Shown here: positions 17,002 through 25,980 of the stretch, one piece after another
Numbering within the stretch: the stretch's first letter is position 1
How the letters are laid out: each line of letters starts with the position of its first letter
Source: Rhodobacterales bacterium
GTDB taxonomy: Bacteria > Pseudomonadota > Alphaproteobacteria > Rhodobacterales > Rhodobacteraceae
Length of the DNA stretch: 64,000 nt
Assembly: GCA_002748285.1 (NCBI GenBank)
Contig: PDSA01000029.1
Span: 119,109-183,108, forward strand
Direction: 5' to 3'
The notes under the pieces: generated by a model
What the model was told of the DNA's origin: nothing
The model's input: only the letters and a program-made list of their open reading frames with translations
Databases searched by the model: none
Position numbers and translations under genes: made by a program

Positions 17002-18001
17002 AACATTGCTGCAACAGGCGCTCACTGATCCTGAAACCGGCTGGAACATGGGCTCTTTCGGCGCGATTGCCGAATTTCACCATGTCGCCGGTGATCCGAT
17101 GCCTACTCCGCCGGGGCCGCTGACTCAGGTTACAACACGCGGCGGGGTGCGGATCGACCGGCTTGAGGGGGTGCGGCCCGTCGCCTGGGAGATGCTCAGC
17201 CCGAAAGCGCATCGCTGGTCGCAGGGCATTTCGCTGTGCCTGCCCAAAGAAGAGGCCGCGATGCATAAACGCCCGGTTCTGACGGCGCTTGGCCCCGACA
17301 GCGGTGCGATCCGCCCCGAGGACCGCGCCGCCGAGCTGTTCGATATGGGGCTGGCCCAGCATCAGGTGGATTTCTGCATCCGCACCGCCGACCCGGAATT
17401 GCGCGCCCTGCTGCACGCGCAAAACGGGCGCTCGCTGTTTGAGATCGACAACCCTGCGATGGGCGCGATCCTCAAGGCGCATCCGGCGCGGGTGGCTCTG
17501 ACCCGGGTCGGGCGGGTTGAAGTCTATCAGATGATCGGTGGCCCCGATACCGGTGGCAAATCGCCCGAGGGGCCGCACACCCATGTTTTGCCGAAATTGC
17601 TGCGCTCTGGTCGGACGCATTCGGCCAATACGCCGATCCCAAAGGGCTGGGTGCCGTGCTGTAGTCTGCACCCGGAAAACCCGGTGATTGATCGGATGGG
17701 GGCCGACAAGGTGCCGAACCGCGCTGCCTATGAGCAGTTCCAGAGCTATCTGGCATGGTGGGGCATCCCCGAATATCTCGCGGCCAAAGCCGTTGTGAAC
17801 ACCGCGCTGGCCGAAGGGCGCGGGCCGGAGCATGTGGCCGAGCCCTCAACCCGTCTGGGCCGTACCGGCCTGCGCACGGCGCTGCGGCAAGCCCAGAGGT
17901 TCCAGTCTGATGCTCCGAGTTTAGGCGCATGGGTGGCGGCGTTTGACAAAGCCGCCGGGGACGGCGCGGCGGTGGATACGCATGAAGAGATGCACCAATA
18001 G
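16991..18001 (+). CDS. Conserved uncharacterised protein of the B12 operon (possibly DUF6925)
   Basis: The 336-residue protein starts MPLETLLQQALTDPETGWNM, inside the cbiZ 3' end. It is soluble, with no signal peptide or membrane helices. From memory it resembles the Pfam family DUF6925 of Rhizobiales and Rhodobacterales, an assignment I cannot verify here. Conserved-looking segments are NMGSFGAIAEFHHVAGD, SPKAHRWSQGISLCLP, HQVDFCIRTAD, and GGKSPEGPHTHVLPKLL, whose His-x-His pair and the following THSANTPIP suggest a metal or substrate site. The operon context suggests a role in corrinoid handling, with no direct evidence. It is the last gene of the operon. Confidence 0.75.
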   Translation: MPLETLLQQALTDPETGWNMGSFGAIAEFHHVAGDPMPTPPGPLTQVTTRGGVRIDRLEGVRPVAWEMLSPKAHRWSQGISLCLPKEEAAMHKRPVLTALGPDSGAIRPEDRAAELFDMGLAQHQVDFCIRTADPELRALLHAQNGRSLFEIDNPAMGAILKAHPARVALTRVGRVEVYQMIGGPDTGGKSPEGPHTHVLPKLLRSGRTHSANTPIPKGWVPCCSLHPENPVIDRMGADKVPNRAAYEQFQSYLAWWGIPEYLAAKAVVNTALAEGRGPEHVAEPSTRLGRTGLRTALRQAQRFQSDAPSLGAWVAAFDKAAGDGAAVDTHEEMHQ

Positions 18002-18107
18002 CGGACCCGGGCGCAGGGCAATTTGATCGCGTATTGCCGGGTGCCGGTGATCCTTTAACCCCCTTTTCAGGGTATTTCATGCGAGGCCATAACGCGGCCC
18101 GCCGCGT

Positions 18108-18677
18108 CTACCCGGCATCAACCCGTTGCATAATCGACACCCAGCTGCCCCCATAGCGACGTTGGTCGTGCAAATCATAGCCTTCATCTGCGGGCTGAGG
18201 GCTGTCCTCTTCCCAGATGATCAGCGCATCCGGTGCCAGCCAACCGCCTTTGCGGGCGGTATTCAGGGCGGCTTGGCCCAGTTTTTTGCCATAGGGCGGG
18301 TCGAGAAAAATCAGATCATAAGGCGCGTCCGGGTTTGGCGGCAAGCGCAGCGCGTTCACCGCCATCAGTTTCGTGTCGGCCTGACGGTGCAGCAGCCGGA
18401 TGTTCTGGCGGATCAGCCCCTGCGCCTTGCGGCCATCATCGACAAAGGTCACATGCCGCGCCCCGCGTGAGAGCGCCTCCAACCCCAACGCTCCGGTGCC
18501 GGCAAACAGGTCCAGCACCCGGGTGCCGCTGATCGGATCGCCATAGGCGCCGCCCATCAGCACCGAAAACAGGCTCTCGCGCACCCGGTCCGAAGTGGGG
18601 CGCAGATGCGCGGCGGTGTCCCCGCGACCGACCGAGGCCAGACGGATTCCACGATGCTGCCCGGCGATGATCCTCAT
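18108..18677 (-). CDS. rsmD: 16S rRNA (guanine(966)-N2)-methyltransferase RsmD
   Basis: RsmD methylates G966 of 16S rRNA with S-adenosylmethionine. The 189-residue protein opens with the family signature MRIIAGQHRGIRL, then RPTSDRVRESLFSVL, the SAM-binding VLDLFAGTGALGLEALSRGA and the catalytic DPPY in LIFLDPPYGKK. Its start overlaps the end of the upstream FAD oxidoreductase gene (ATGA type), so both are on one transcript. Confidence 0.95.
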   Translation of the reverse strand: MRIIAGQHRGIRLASVGRGDTAAHLRPTSDRVRESLFSVLMGGAYGDPISGTRVLDLFAGTGALGLEALSRGARHVTFVDDGRKAQGLIRQNIRLLHRQADTKLMAVNALRLPPNPDAPYDLIFLDPPYGKKLGQAALNTARKGGWLAPDALIIWEEDSPQPADEGYDLHDQRRYGGSWVSIMQRVDAG

Positions 18678-19885
18678 GGTTTAAGCAGGGATTTCAGATC
18701 GGTGTCCGGCGCGGCGATGGCTTCGGGCGCGGGCGATATCCCGGCCTCGATCAGCCGTTTGCCGATCATATAAGCGCGGGGGTCGTTCATCGAATCCACC
18801 GCCAGCAGCTGATCACCGGCGTAATACCAATGCGACCGGGCATTGGCGGCATCGCCGGGGCGCACCACCACGCGGTCATAGTCGGTGTTCAGCCCGGCGA
18901 TTTGCAGTTTCACATCATACTGATCCGACCAGAACCACGGTTTGGCCACATAATCCTTGCCCGCGCCCAGCATATTTTCGGCGACCAGCTCGGCCTGATC
19001 AATTGCGTTGGGCACGCTTTCCAGCCGGATGCGTTTGCCCTGATGCGGAAACGAAGCGCAATCGCCCGCCGCCCAGATATGCGCATCTGAAGTCTGACCC
19101 TGCGCATCGGTCTTGATGCCGTCCTCAATCGCCAGCCCCGCCGCCTGGGCCAGAGCGGTTGCCGGAGCAATCCCGATCCCGGTAATGACAAAATCCACGG
19201 CGATGTCCTGCCCGTTGCTCAGCCTGGCGCTGCGCACCCGCTCATCGCCCGAGAGCTGCTCCAGCCCGACCCCTTCGAAGATGTTCACCCCGTGGCGGCG
19301 GTGCAGATCGCGGAAATAGTCCGAAGTCTGCGGTGCCGCGACCCGTTGCAAAATACGATCTGCCATCTCTACCAGAGTGACATTCAACCCCTGCTTGGCC
19401 GCAACCGCCGCCGCCTCAAGCCCGATATAGCCGCCCCCCACGATCAGCACATTGCGCCCGGCCTGAAATTCGCCCTTCATGCTGTCAATATCGGCCAGAC
19501 TGCGCACCACATAGACCCCCTGCAGATCGCCGCCAATATGCGCGGGCAGGTGGTGCGGGGTGGAGCCTGTGGTCAGGGCGAGCTTGTCATAGGGCAGAGC
19601 CTCATCCCCCAGCCAAACCGTTTTCGCCGCCGGGTCAATCGCGGTGACGGTGCTGTTGAGGCGCAGCTCAATCTGCTGGCTTTCATAGAATTGCTCGGGC
19701 CGCAAGAACAGGCGGCTGCGCTCCATGTCGCCCAAAAGATACGCTTTGGACAGGGGCGGGCGCTGATAAGGCGGCACGCTTTCCTGACCGATCAGGGTGA
19801 TGCGGCCCTCATAGCCCAGACTGCGCAGCTTGGCGGTGAGGGATGCGCCAGCTTGTCCGGCACCGATGGCAATGATGTGGGTCAT
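18674..19885 (-). CDS. FAD-dependent NAD(P)H oxidoreductase, ferredoxin reductase (BphA4) type
   Basis: The 403-residue flavoprotein has an FAD-binding N-terminal fold (IIAIGAGQAGASLTAKLRSLG), the PPYQRPPLSKAYLLG segment typical of rubredoxin/ferredoxin reductases, a second dinucleotide fold for NAD(P)H (VLIVGGGYIGLEAAAVA), the C-terminal FAD motif IWAAGDCASF, and a reductase C-terminal domain (WFWSDQYDVKLQIAGL). Such enzymes feed electrons from NAD(P)H to a ferredoxin or rubredoxin serving an oxygenase. No partner ferredoxin or oxygenase is adjacent; the neighbour is rsmD. Confidence 0.9.
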   Translation of the reverse strand: MTHIIAIGAGQAGASLTAKLRSLGYEGRITLIGQESVPPYQRPPLSKAYLLGDMERSRLFLRPEQFYESQQIELRLNSTVTAIDPAAKTVWLGDEALPYDKLALTTGSTPHHLPAHIGGDLQGVYVVRSLADIDSMKGEFQAGRNVLIVGGGYIGLEAAAVAAKQGLNVTLVEMADRILQRVAAPQTSDYFRDLHRRHGVNIFEGVGLEQLSGDERVRSARLSNGQDIAVDFVITGIGIAPATALAQAAGLAIEDGIKTDAQGQTSDAHIWAAGDCASFPHQGKRIRLESVPNAIDQAELVAENMLGAGKDYVAKPWFWSDQYDVKLQIAGLNTDYDRVVVRPGDAANARSHWYYAGDQLLAVDSMNDPRAYMIGKRLIEAGISPAPEAIAAPDTDLKSLLKP

Positions 19886-19960
19886 GACAAGATCCGTGAT
19901 GGCTGATTTGGTTTCACCGTAACCCGGGCGACCGTTTGAAGCAAATCGGCCCCGCCGGGC

Positions 19961-20728
19961 TCAGCTGTGGATTTCGGCGGGGTAGTTTTCAAAGGTGACG
20001 GTGTCGGCGATTTTGCGGGCCTCAGCCTCCTGCTCAACGCTGCGCACGGTCCAGCAGTTGATGCTGGCTCCGGCGGCTTTCAGTTCGGTCAGGCGGGGGT
20101 TGTCCAGATCATCGTGGCGGTGGCTGACGAAACAGGCATTCAGCCGCTCGTAATCGGGGATGGTCCGCAAATGGCTGCGGGTTTGGCTGTTCAGGGTGGG
20201 CCAATGCTCGGCCGGGAAATAACAGGTGACCAGACCGCGCGGAGTTTGGGGCGACAACTCGGCCATTTTGGCGATGGAATGAGGGTTGAAGCTCATCACC
20301 GCGGCGGGGCCGGTGTAGTGGGCCAGCGCCTCGGCCACCGATTGTTCGAGCGTCCCGATATTGCCGCCCATCGCGCCATCCTGATCTTTCAGCTCGATCA
20401 ACAGCGGCACCCGGCCGGCGACCAGATTGAGGATCTCCGGCAGATCGGGGATGGTTTCGTCACAGCCCTTCAGGCCGATCCGGGTTAGCTCGGCATGGGA
20501 AAAGGTGCGCGCCGCGCCTTTTTTGTCGGTCAGGCGCGACAGTTCGTAATCGTGGAACACCATGGCATGGCCGTCCGAGGACAGCTGCAAATCCATCTCG
20601 ATGCCATAACCAGCCTCGACCGCCGCCGCAAACGCGGCGCGCGAATTTTCAATGCAGCCTTTTTTAGCATCGTGATAGCCACGATGGGCAAAGGCATCGG
20701 TTAAGAAACCGTCAGGCAGTTGGGTCAT
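19961..20728 (-). CDS. Glycerophosphodiester phosphodiesterase
   Basis: The enzyme hydrolyses deacylated phospholipids to glycerol-3-phosphate and an alcohol. The 255-residue protein has the GDPD pattern: AFAHRGYHDAKKGCIENSRAAF with the catalytic His and ENS, YGIEMDLQLSSDG, VFHDYELSRLT, PLLIELKD, and NCWTVRS. There is no signal peptide, so it is probably cytoplasmic and uses imported or internally produced substrates. Its start overlaps the RidA gene stop, forming a two-gene operon. Confidence 0.93.
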   Translation of the reverse strand: MTQLPDGFLTDAFAHRGYHDAKKGCIENSRAAFAAAVEAGYGIEMDLQLSSDGHAMVFHDYELSRLTDKKGAARTFSHAELTRIGLKGCDETIPDLPEILNLVAGRVPLLIELKDQDGAMGGNIGTLEQSVAEALAHYTGPAAVMSFNPHSIAKMAELSPQTPRGLVTCYFPAEHWPTLNSQTRSHLRTIPDYERLNACFVSHRHDDLDNPRLTELKAAGASINCWTVRSVEQEAEARKIADTVTFENYPAEIHS

Positions 20729-21189
20729 TTGATCTGAAACACACCGTCGATTTCAACCGCAACGCCCAGCGGCAAAGACGGGGCGCTGACGGCGGCGCGG
20801 GCGTGGCGGCCGGCGTCGCCAAACAGCTCGACCAGAAAATCCGAGGCTCCGTTCACCACCTGAGGCTGCTGGGTAAAGTCGCTGGTCGAATTTACAAACC
20901 CGCCCAGTTTCACCACCCGCACCAGCCGCGACAGATCGCCTCCGCAAGCAGCTTTCAGCTGCGCCACCAGACCGAGGGCACAGGCTTTGGCCGCAGCCAT
21001 GCCAGCCTCGACATCCATATCATCGCCCAGCTTGCCGGTGATCAGCCCATCCGGGCCGGCGGAAATCTGGCCCGAGATAAACACCAGATCGCCGGAAACC
21101 ACATAAGGCACATAATTGGCCGCCGGGGCCGGGGCGTCGGGCAGGGTGATGCCCAGCTCTTGCAGGCGGGCTTCGTAAGAGTTGCTCAT
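20725..21189 (-). CDS. RidA/YjgF-family protein
   Basis: RidA proteins deaminate reactive enamine/imine intermediates; this one belongs to the longer ~150-residue subgroup (YjgH/Rid-like). At 154 residues it shows NYVPYVVSGDLVFISGQIS, LVRVVKLGGFVNSTSDF, and ARAAVSAPSLPLGVAVEID. Known deaminases carry an Arg in the segment aligned with HARAAVSAPSLP, present here (ARAAV). It is the first gene of the operon with the glycerophosphodiesterase. A 17-bp tandem repeat lies just upstream. Confidence 0.9.
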   Translation of the reverse strand: MSNSYEARLQELGITLPDAPAPAANYVPYVVSGDLVFISGQISAGPDGLITGKLGDDMDVEAGMAAAKACALGLVAQLKAACGGDLSRLVRVVKLGGFVNSTSDFTQQPQVVNGASDFLVELFGDAGRHARAAVSAPSLPLGVAVEIDGVFQIK

Positions 21190-21201
21190 TTTTGTCTCCG
21201 T

Positions 21202-21235
21202 GGTCTATGGCGTTTGACGGTCTATGGCGTTTGAC
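21202..21235. repeat. Two tandem copies of a 17-bp unit
   Basis: GGTCTATGGCGTTTGAC occurs twice in direct succession 12 bases before the RidA ATG (minus strand). Probably a slippage duplication in the leader; an operator is possible but unsupported. Confidence 0.85.
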
Positions 21236-21380
21236 GAAATACCTGAAACATAGAGCATCACTCAGGCGCGTTGAACTCTATGATTTCAGGCAGCGTCTGA
21301 GTGATTCAGGTTTTTCGCATGACGCGATATCGTTTTTTGGCAACGCTATCCGGGATTTACGCCCAAGAAAACCGCTAATT

Positions 21381-22688
21381 TCACTCGCGAAACGCTTTGC
21401 TGAAATAATCGGTCAGCGGTTTCAGCAGATAGGCCAGCGGGGTGCGGTCATTGGTGCGGATAAAGGCCTGCACCGGCATCCCCGGAATCAGGGTGGCGTT
21501 TGGTGGCAGTTTGGCCAGCTCGCCATCCAGCATCACGATTTCCGAGCGGTAAAACCGTGCCTGTGTGCGCTCATCGGTAAAGGCATCGGCTGACATTTTT
21601 ACCACGCGGCCCTTTAGCTCGGGCGTGTTGCGGGAATCGAAAACCGGAAAGCGCAGCGTGACATCCTGACCGACAAAGACCTGATCAATGTTGTTGATAT
21701 GCACCTTGGCCGAGATCACCAGCGGGCGGTCCTGAGGGATCAGGAACAGCACCGGCTCGGCGGCTTTGATCACCGCGCGGGGGGCGAAAAACTGCTGGCC
21801 ATAAACCACGCCCGAAACCGGAGCGCGAATTTCCAGCCGCGACAGCCTTTCCTGCAAGGCGCTGCGCTTTTCTTTCATCTCCAGCTCGCGGAAGTGCAGA
21901 TCGCGCAGATTGCTGATTGCTTCTTCCTGGCGGCGGGTTTCGAATTTCAGAATTTCAATATCAATTTCGGTGATGCGCCCTTGGGCCTGCGCCTTGGTCG
22001 AGGTCAGCTCGCCCATGGTGCCCTCAAGTCGGGCTTGCTCGCGTTGCAGGCTCAGCACCCGGGTGGCCTGCGCCAAGCCGCGATCCAGCAGCGATTGCTG
22101 ATCTCTCAGCTCTTTTTCAATCAGCTCAAGCTGCGCCGTCAGCGCGGTTTGCTGGGCGGTGATGCCGCGGATCTGATCGGCAATCTGGCCACTGCGCTTG
22201 CGCATCTGGGCAATCTCCTGATCCAGAGTATTCCGCCGGGCAACGAACAGGCGTTGTTGCCCCTGCATCAGGCTGTTGACGTCATCCGAAAGGGTGGCCA
22301 TCTCGGTCAGTTCGGGATCGAATGTGACGTGCTTGGCCCCGTCACGCTCGGCCTCAAACCGGCCACGGCGGGCGATCAGTTCGAAAATCTGGCTCTGCAC
22401 CACGGTTAGTTCCGACTGCAGCGTGCTGGCGTCAAGGCGCAGCAGCATATCGCCGGCATTGACCTGATCGCCCTCCTGCACCAGAATTTCAGCAATCACC
22501 CCGCCTTCGGGATGTTGCACGATCTGGCGGTTCTGATCGACTTCGATCTGCCCTTCGGCAATCACCGCGCCCGAGATATTGGCCAGCACCGCCCAGCTGC
22601 CAAAGCCGCCGACCAGCAGGATCACCGATAAAAACCCCAAAATCAGGGGCCGGCGCGCCGACCAGCCCTTTTGTGCGTTCAGGCTCAT
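21381..22688 (-). CDS. Type I secretion membrane-fusion protein (HlyD family)
   Basis: The 435-residue adaptor bridges the inner-membrane ABC exporter and an outer-membrane channel. It has one N-terminal membrane helix ([20 protein letters not shown]), a lipoyl-like half ([20 protein letters not shown]), a long coiled coil between about residues 90 and 280 rich in Glu, Gln and Arg, and the HlyD C-terminal beta domain ([14 protein letters not shown] ... [20 protein letters not shown]). It overlaps the ATPase gene stop by ATGA. The TolC-like channel is not in the window. Confidence 0.93.
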   Translation of the reverse strand: MSLNAQKGWSARRPLILGFLSVILLVGGFGSWAVLANISGAVIAEGQIEVDQNRQIVQHPEGGVIAEILVQEGDQVNAGDMLLRLDASTLQSELTVVQSQIFELIARRGRFEAERDGAKHVTFDPELTEMATLSDDVNSLMQGQQRLFVARRNTLDQEIAQMRKRSGQIADQIRGITAQQTALTAQLELIEKELRDQQSLLDRGLAQATRVLSLQREQARLEGTMGELTSTKAQAQGRITEIDIEILKFETRRQEEAISNLRDLHFRELEMKEKRSALQERLSRLEIRAPVSGVVYGQQFFAPRAVIKAAEPVLFLIPQDRPLVISAKVHINNIDQVFVGQDVTLRFPVFDSRNTPELKGRVVKMSADAFTDERTQARFYRSEIVMLDGELAKLPPNATLIPGMPVQAFIRTNDRTPLAYLLKPLTDYFSKAFRE

Positions 22689-24421
22689 GTCACACCCCCG
22701 CCCGTTTTGCTGCTGCGGATTTGTGCGTGGTTTTTCACCACCCGTTTCAGCACTTCATCGCGCGGGCCAAAGGCCGTTACCGCGCCGTTTTCCAGCATCA
22801 ACAGCAAGTCGCATTCCTGAATGGCCGCCGGCCGGTGGGCCATGATCATCACCGATTTGCCATCGGCCTTCATCTGACGAATCGTCGCGTTCAATGCTTG
22901 TGAGCCCTCATTGTCGAGGTTCGAATTCGGCTCATCCAGCACCAGAATCACCGGATCACTATAGAGCGCACGGGCCAGACCGATACGTTGCAGCTGCCCG
23001 CCCGACAGCTGACCACCATTAGCAGTGACGCGGGTGTCATAGCCATCGGGGAACGCCAGAATCATGTTATGCGCCGCCGCCCGCTTGGCGGCCTTGATCA
23101 CTGCGGCATCGTCCGGGCTCAGCGACATGCGGGCGATGTTTTCGGCGATGGTGCCGTCAAACACTTGCACCCTCTGGGGCAGATAGCCGATATGCAGGCC
23201 GCGAATGTCCGGGTCATATTGATCCAACGCCGCGCCATCCAACCGGATCTTGCCGCCCACAGGCCGCCAGACCCCGGTGATCGCCCGCGCCAAGGTTGAT
23301 TTCCCGGCCCCCGAAGGCCCGATCACCCCCAGAGCCAGCCCCGGCTTCAGCACAAAATTCACCGATTTCAGCGCCGCTTGCTGCTGCCCCGGCGCGACCA
23401 CCGTCACCTGTTGCGCGGTGAGCAGAGCCTTGGGGGTCGGCAGAGCTGTGCGGGCGGGTTCGGTCGGGATTTGTGACAGCAGATGCGCCAGATTATCCCA
23501 GCCTTTAGACGCCGCCTGCACCAGCTGCCATTGGCCGATCGCCTGCTCAATCGGGGCCAGAGCCCGGCCCATCAGGATCGAGCCCGCAATCATCGCCCCC
23601 GCCGTCAGCTGGTTTTGCAGCACCAGATACGCCCCCAGCCCCAGCATGGCAGATTGCAGGAACAGCCGGAACGTTTTGGTCAGCACCGAAAAACCGCCCG
23701 TGGCATCCGAGGCCCGCACCGTAGCGGCCAGCGCCTGTTCCCGCGCCAGATTCCAGCGTCCGAACGCTGCACCCTGCATCCCCAGGCTCTGCACCAGCTC
23801 GCTTTCCCTGCGCATATGCTCGGCCATCTGGTTGGCGGTGTGGATGTTGCTGTTGGCCTGTAAAACCGGCTCTCGCGTGATGCGTTGGTTCAGAATTGTG
23901 ATGAAAATCAACAGCCCGCCGCCGCTGAGCGCCAGAATGCCCAGCCATGGGTGGAACAAAAAGATCCCGGCCAGAAACAGCGGCGTCCAGGGGATATCAA
24001 AAATCGCGGTCAGAACCGGCGAGGTCAGCAAGCGCTGCACCGCCTCCAGATCGCGCAAACCGCTATTGGTTTCCTGTGTGCCCTGCCCGGTGACATTGGC
24101 CCGCAGCACCGCCGCAAATACCCGGTGATCCAGACTGTCCTGAAACCGGGCGCCGATCCGGGCCAGAACCCGGCCCCGGGCGTAATCCAGCAGCCCCATC
24201 ATCAGGAACAAAAATGCCGCCAGAACCGACAACGCCAGCAGCGTTTCCTGAGACCCGCTGCCCAGCACCCGATCATAAATCTGTAGCATATAAATCGGCC
24301 CGGTCAGCATCAGCACATTGACGAACACGCTGAACAAACCCACCGCCCAGAACAACGATCTGCTCTTGCGGCGTGCTGCCCTCAGCTCGGTCAGGCCCGC
24401 GTTACGATCATGCTGCTGCAT
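22685..24421 (-). CDS. Type I secretion ABC permease/ATPase (PrtD-like)
   Basis: The 578-residue exporter has a membrane domain of about six helices ([20 protein letters not shown] onward) and a nucleotide-binding domain with Walker [15 protein letters not shown] near residue 365, signature [16 protein letters not shown] and Walker [13 protein letters not shown]. It lacks an N-terminal C39-like domain, so it resembles PrtD/AprD exporters that secrete proteins with C-terminal signals, such as RTX proteases. No such substrate gene is adjacent. It is the first gene of this operon and diverges from mlaA across an AT-rich 163-bp region. Confidence 0.93.
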   Translation of the reverse strand: MQQHDRNAGLTELRAARRKSRSLFWAVGLFSVFVNVLMLTGPIYMLQIYDRVLGSGSQETLLALSVLAAFLFLMMGLLDYARGRVLARIGARFQDSLDHRVFAAVLRANVTGQGTQETNSGLRDLEAVQRLLTSPVLTAIFDIPWTPLFLAGIFLFHPWLGILALSGGGLLIFITILNQRITREPVLQANSNIHTANQMAEHMRRESELVQSLGMQGAAFGRWNLAREQALAATVRASDATGGFSVLTKTFRLFLQSAMLGLGAYLVLQNQLTAGAMIAGSILMGRALAPIEQAIGQWQLVQAASKGWDNLAHLLSQIPTEPARTALPTPKALLTAQQVTVVAPGQQQAALKSVNFVLKPGLALGVIGPSGAGKSTLARAITGVWRPVGGKIRLDGAALDQYDPDIRGLHIGYLPQRVQVFDGTIAENIARMSLSPDDAAVIKAAKRAAAHNMILAFPDGYDTRVTANGGQLSGGQLQRIGLARALYSDPVILVLDEPNSNLDNEGSQALNATIRQMKADGKSVMIMAHRPAAIQECDLLLMLENGAVTAFGPRDEVLKRVVKNHAQIRSSKTGGGVT

Positions 24422-24584
24422 CTTGCCCCTTTACATTTCTACGCCAAATCATTTGCTGTTTAGCAGGGCAAGTGTTAAATTCTTGTATCCAATCTGTCAC
24501 AGGCTGTTACCATTTCCGGATTTCTGCTGGGCATTCTTGCCGCAGATATTATGTAAATCGAAGTTATAAAAGAAGCTGTTCAGA

Positions 24585-25361
24585 ATGCCATTATTTATTA
24601 TGGGAAAACTGCGAAAATTAAATTCTACCCGGTTATGGGCCGGTGTTTTGCTGGTGGCGCTGGCGGCCTGCACGGCCCCAGAGCCGCATGGCATTAACGA
24701 CCCGAACGAAGCGATTAACCGCAAGACCCATCAATTCAACCGCGATCTGGATCGCGTGTTGATTCGGCGGGTTGCCGGCGCTTATGGTCGCGGTCTGCCG
24801 AAACCCGTGCGTCAGGGCATTGGCAATTTTGCCTCGAATCTGAACCTGCCCAGCGTGGTGGTGAATGACATTTTGCAGCTCAAGATCGGCATGGCGCTGA
24901 AAAATTCGACCCGGTTTCTGATAAATTCAACTGTTGGTATTGGTGGGGTGCTTGACCCGTCTACCGCTCTGGGTCTGCCCGAGAAGCGCACCGATTTTGG
25001 CGAAACCCTGCATGTTTGGGGTGTTGGCGAGGGTGACTATGTTGAGGTGCCGTTTATTGGCCCTTCGACTGAGCGTGACGTGGCCGGTATGGTGGTCGAT
25101 GTGTTTACCAACCCGCTGTCGGTTCTGGCCCCCAAACCCGAGAAATACATGGTCCCGGCGGCCAAAGGGGTTGCCAAGCTGGGAGATCGCCACGATTTTG
25201 CCAAATCGGTGAACTCTGTTTTGTATGAAAGTGCCGACAGCTATGCTCAGGCCCGGTTGATCTATTTGCAACATCGCAGATTCCAGCTGGGACAAGAGCT
25301 GAGCTTTGATGAATCCCCTGAAGAAGGAGAAGACGCCTATGAAGATTTTTACGCCGACTAA
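24585..25361 (+). CDS. mlaA: Outer-membrane lipoprotein MlaA (VacJ)
   Basis: MlaA removes phospholipid from the outer leaflet of the outer membrane and hands it to MlaC. The protein has an N-terminal hydrophobic segment ending in a lipobox (LLVALAAC, Cys about residue 28), then the family pattern NDPNEAINRKTHQFNRDLDR, LPSVVVNDILQLK, STRFLINSTVGIGG and DFGETLHVWGVGEGDYVEVP. The start may instead be the ATG five codons downstream (MGKLRK). The C-terminus is acidic. It overlaps mlaC by 23 bases. Confidence 0.93.
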   Translation: MPLFIMGKLRKLNSTRLWAGVLLVALAACTAPEPHGINDPNEAINRKTHQFNRDLDRVLIRRVAGAYGRGLPKPVRQGIGNFASNLNLPSVVVNDILQLKIGMALKNSTRFLINSTVGIGGVLDPSTALGLPEKRTDFGETLHVWGVGEGDYVEVPFIGPSTERDVAGMVVDVFTNPLSVLAPKPEKYMVPAAKGVAKLGDRHDFAKSVNSVLYESADSYAQARLIYLQHRRFQLGQELSFDESPEEGEDAYEDFYAD

Positions 25362-25956
25362 GCCAACCCGGCGCAATGTGACGTTTGGGCTGGTCTCTGC
25401 CCTGGCGCTGGGTGGTTTTGCCCAGCCCGCTGCGGCCGTCAGCAATAAGGCCGCAGCCGGTCTGGTGACGAATGTGGTCAATGACATCAACAGGGTGATT
25501 GCTTCGGGCAAATCCGAAGCCCGGATGATCGTTGATTTTGAAAAGATCTTTGTCAGATATTCCGATGTGCGCTATCTGGCCAGCTATGCTTTGGGCGTGG
25601 ATGGTCGCCGCGCCAGCGCTGCGCAGAAGCGCGGTTTTCAAAAGGCGTTTCAGGGCTATATTGCCCGCAAATATGGCAAGCAGTTTCGCACCTTTATTGG
25701 TGGGCGTCTGGAAATCGAGCGCACCAAGACCGTGAAAAAACATGTCGAAGTGCGCGCGATGGCGCATTTGCGGGGTCAGGCGCCGTTTGATGTGACGTTT
25801 TTCGTGTCTGATAAATCGGGCAAGCCGCTATTTTACAATATGTATATCGAAGGCATCAACATGCTGCTGACCGAACGCAGCGAAATCGGAGCGATGCTGG
25901 ATAAGCGCCGGGGCAATATCGACAGGCTGATCAAGGATCTGAGAAAGGTGGGTTAG
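25339..25956 (+). CDS. mlaC: MlaC/Ttg2D-family periplasmic phospholipid carrier
   Basis: The 205-residue protein starts MKIFTPTKPTRRNVTFG, behind AAGGAG, and carries an export signal with a twin-arginine-like TRRNVTFGLVSALALGG leader. The core matches the toluene-tolerance Ttg2 family: FVRYSDVRYLASYALG, RGFQKAFQGYIARKYGK and VTFFVSDKSGKPLFYNMYIEGINML. It should shuttle phospholipid between MlaA and the inner-membrane MlaFEDB complex, whose genes are not in this window. The 23-base overlap with mlaA supports joint expression. Confidence 0.88.
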   Translation: MKIFTPTKPTRRNVTFGLVSALALGGFAQPAAAVSNKAAAGLVTNVVNDINRVIASGKSEARMIVDFEKIFVRYSDVRYLASYALGVDGRRASAAQKRGFQKAFQGYIARKYGKQFRTFIGGRLEIERTKTVKKHVEVRAMAHLRGQAPFDVTFFVSDKSGKPLFYNMYIEGINMLLTERSEIGAMLDKRRGNIDRLIKDLRKVG

Positions 25957-25980
25957 GCCCGCCCGCCCCTGCCTTTGGGG

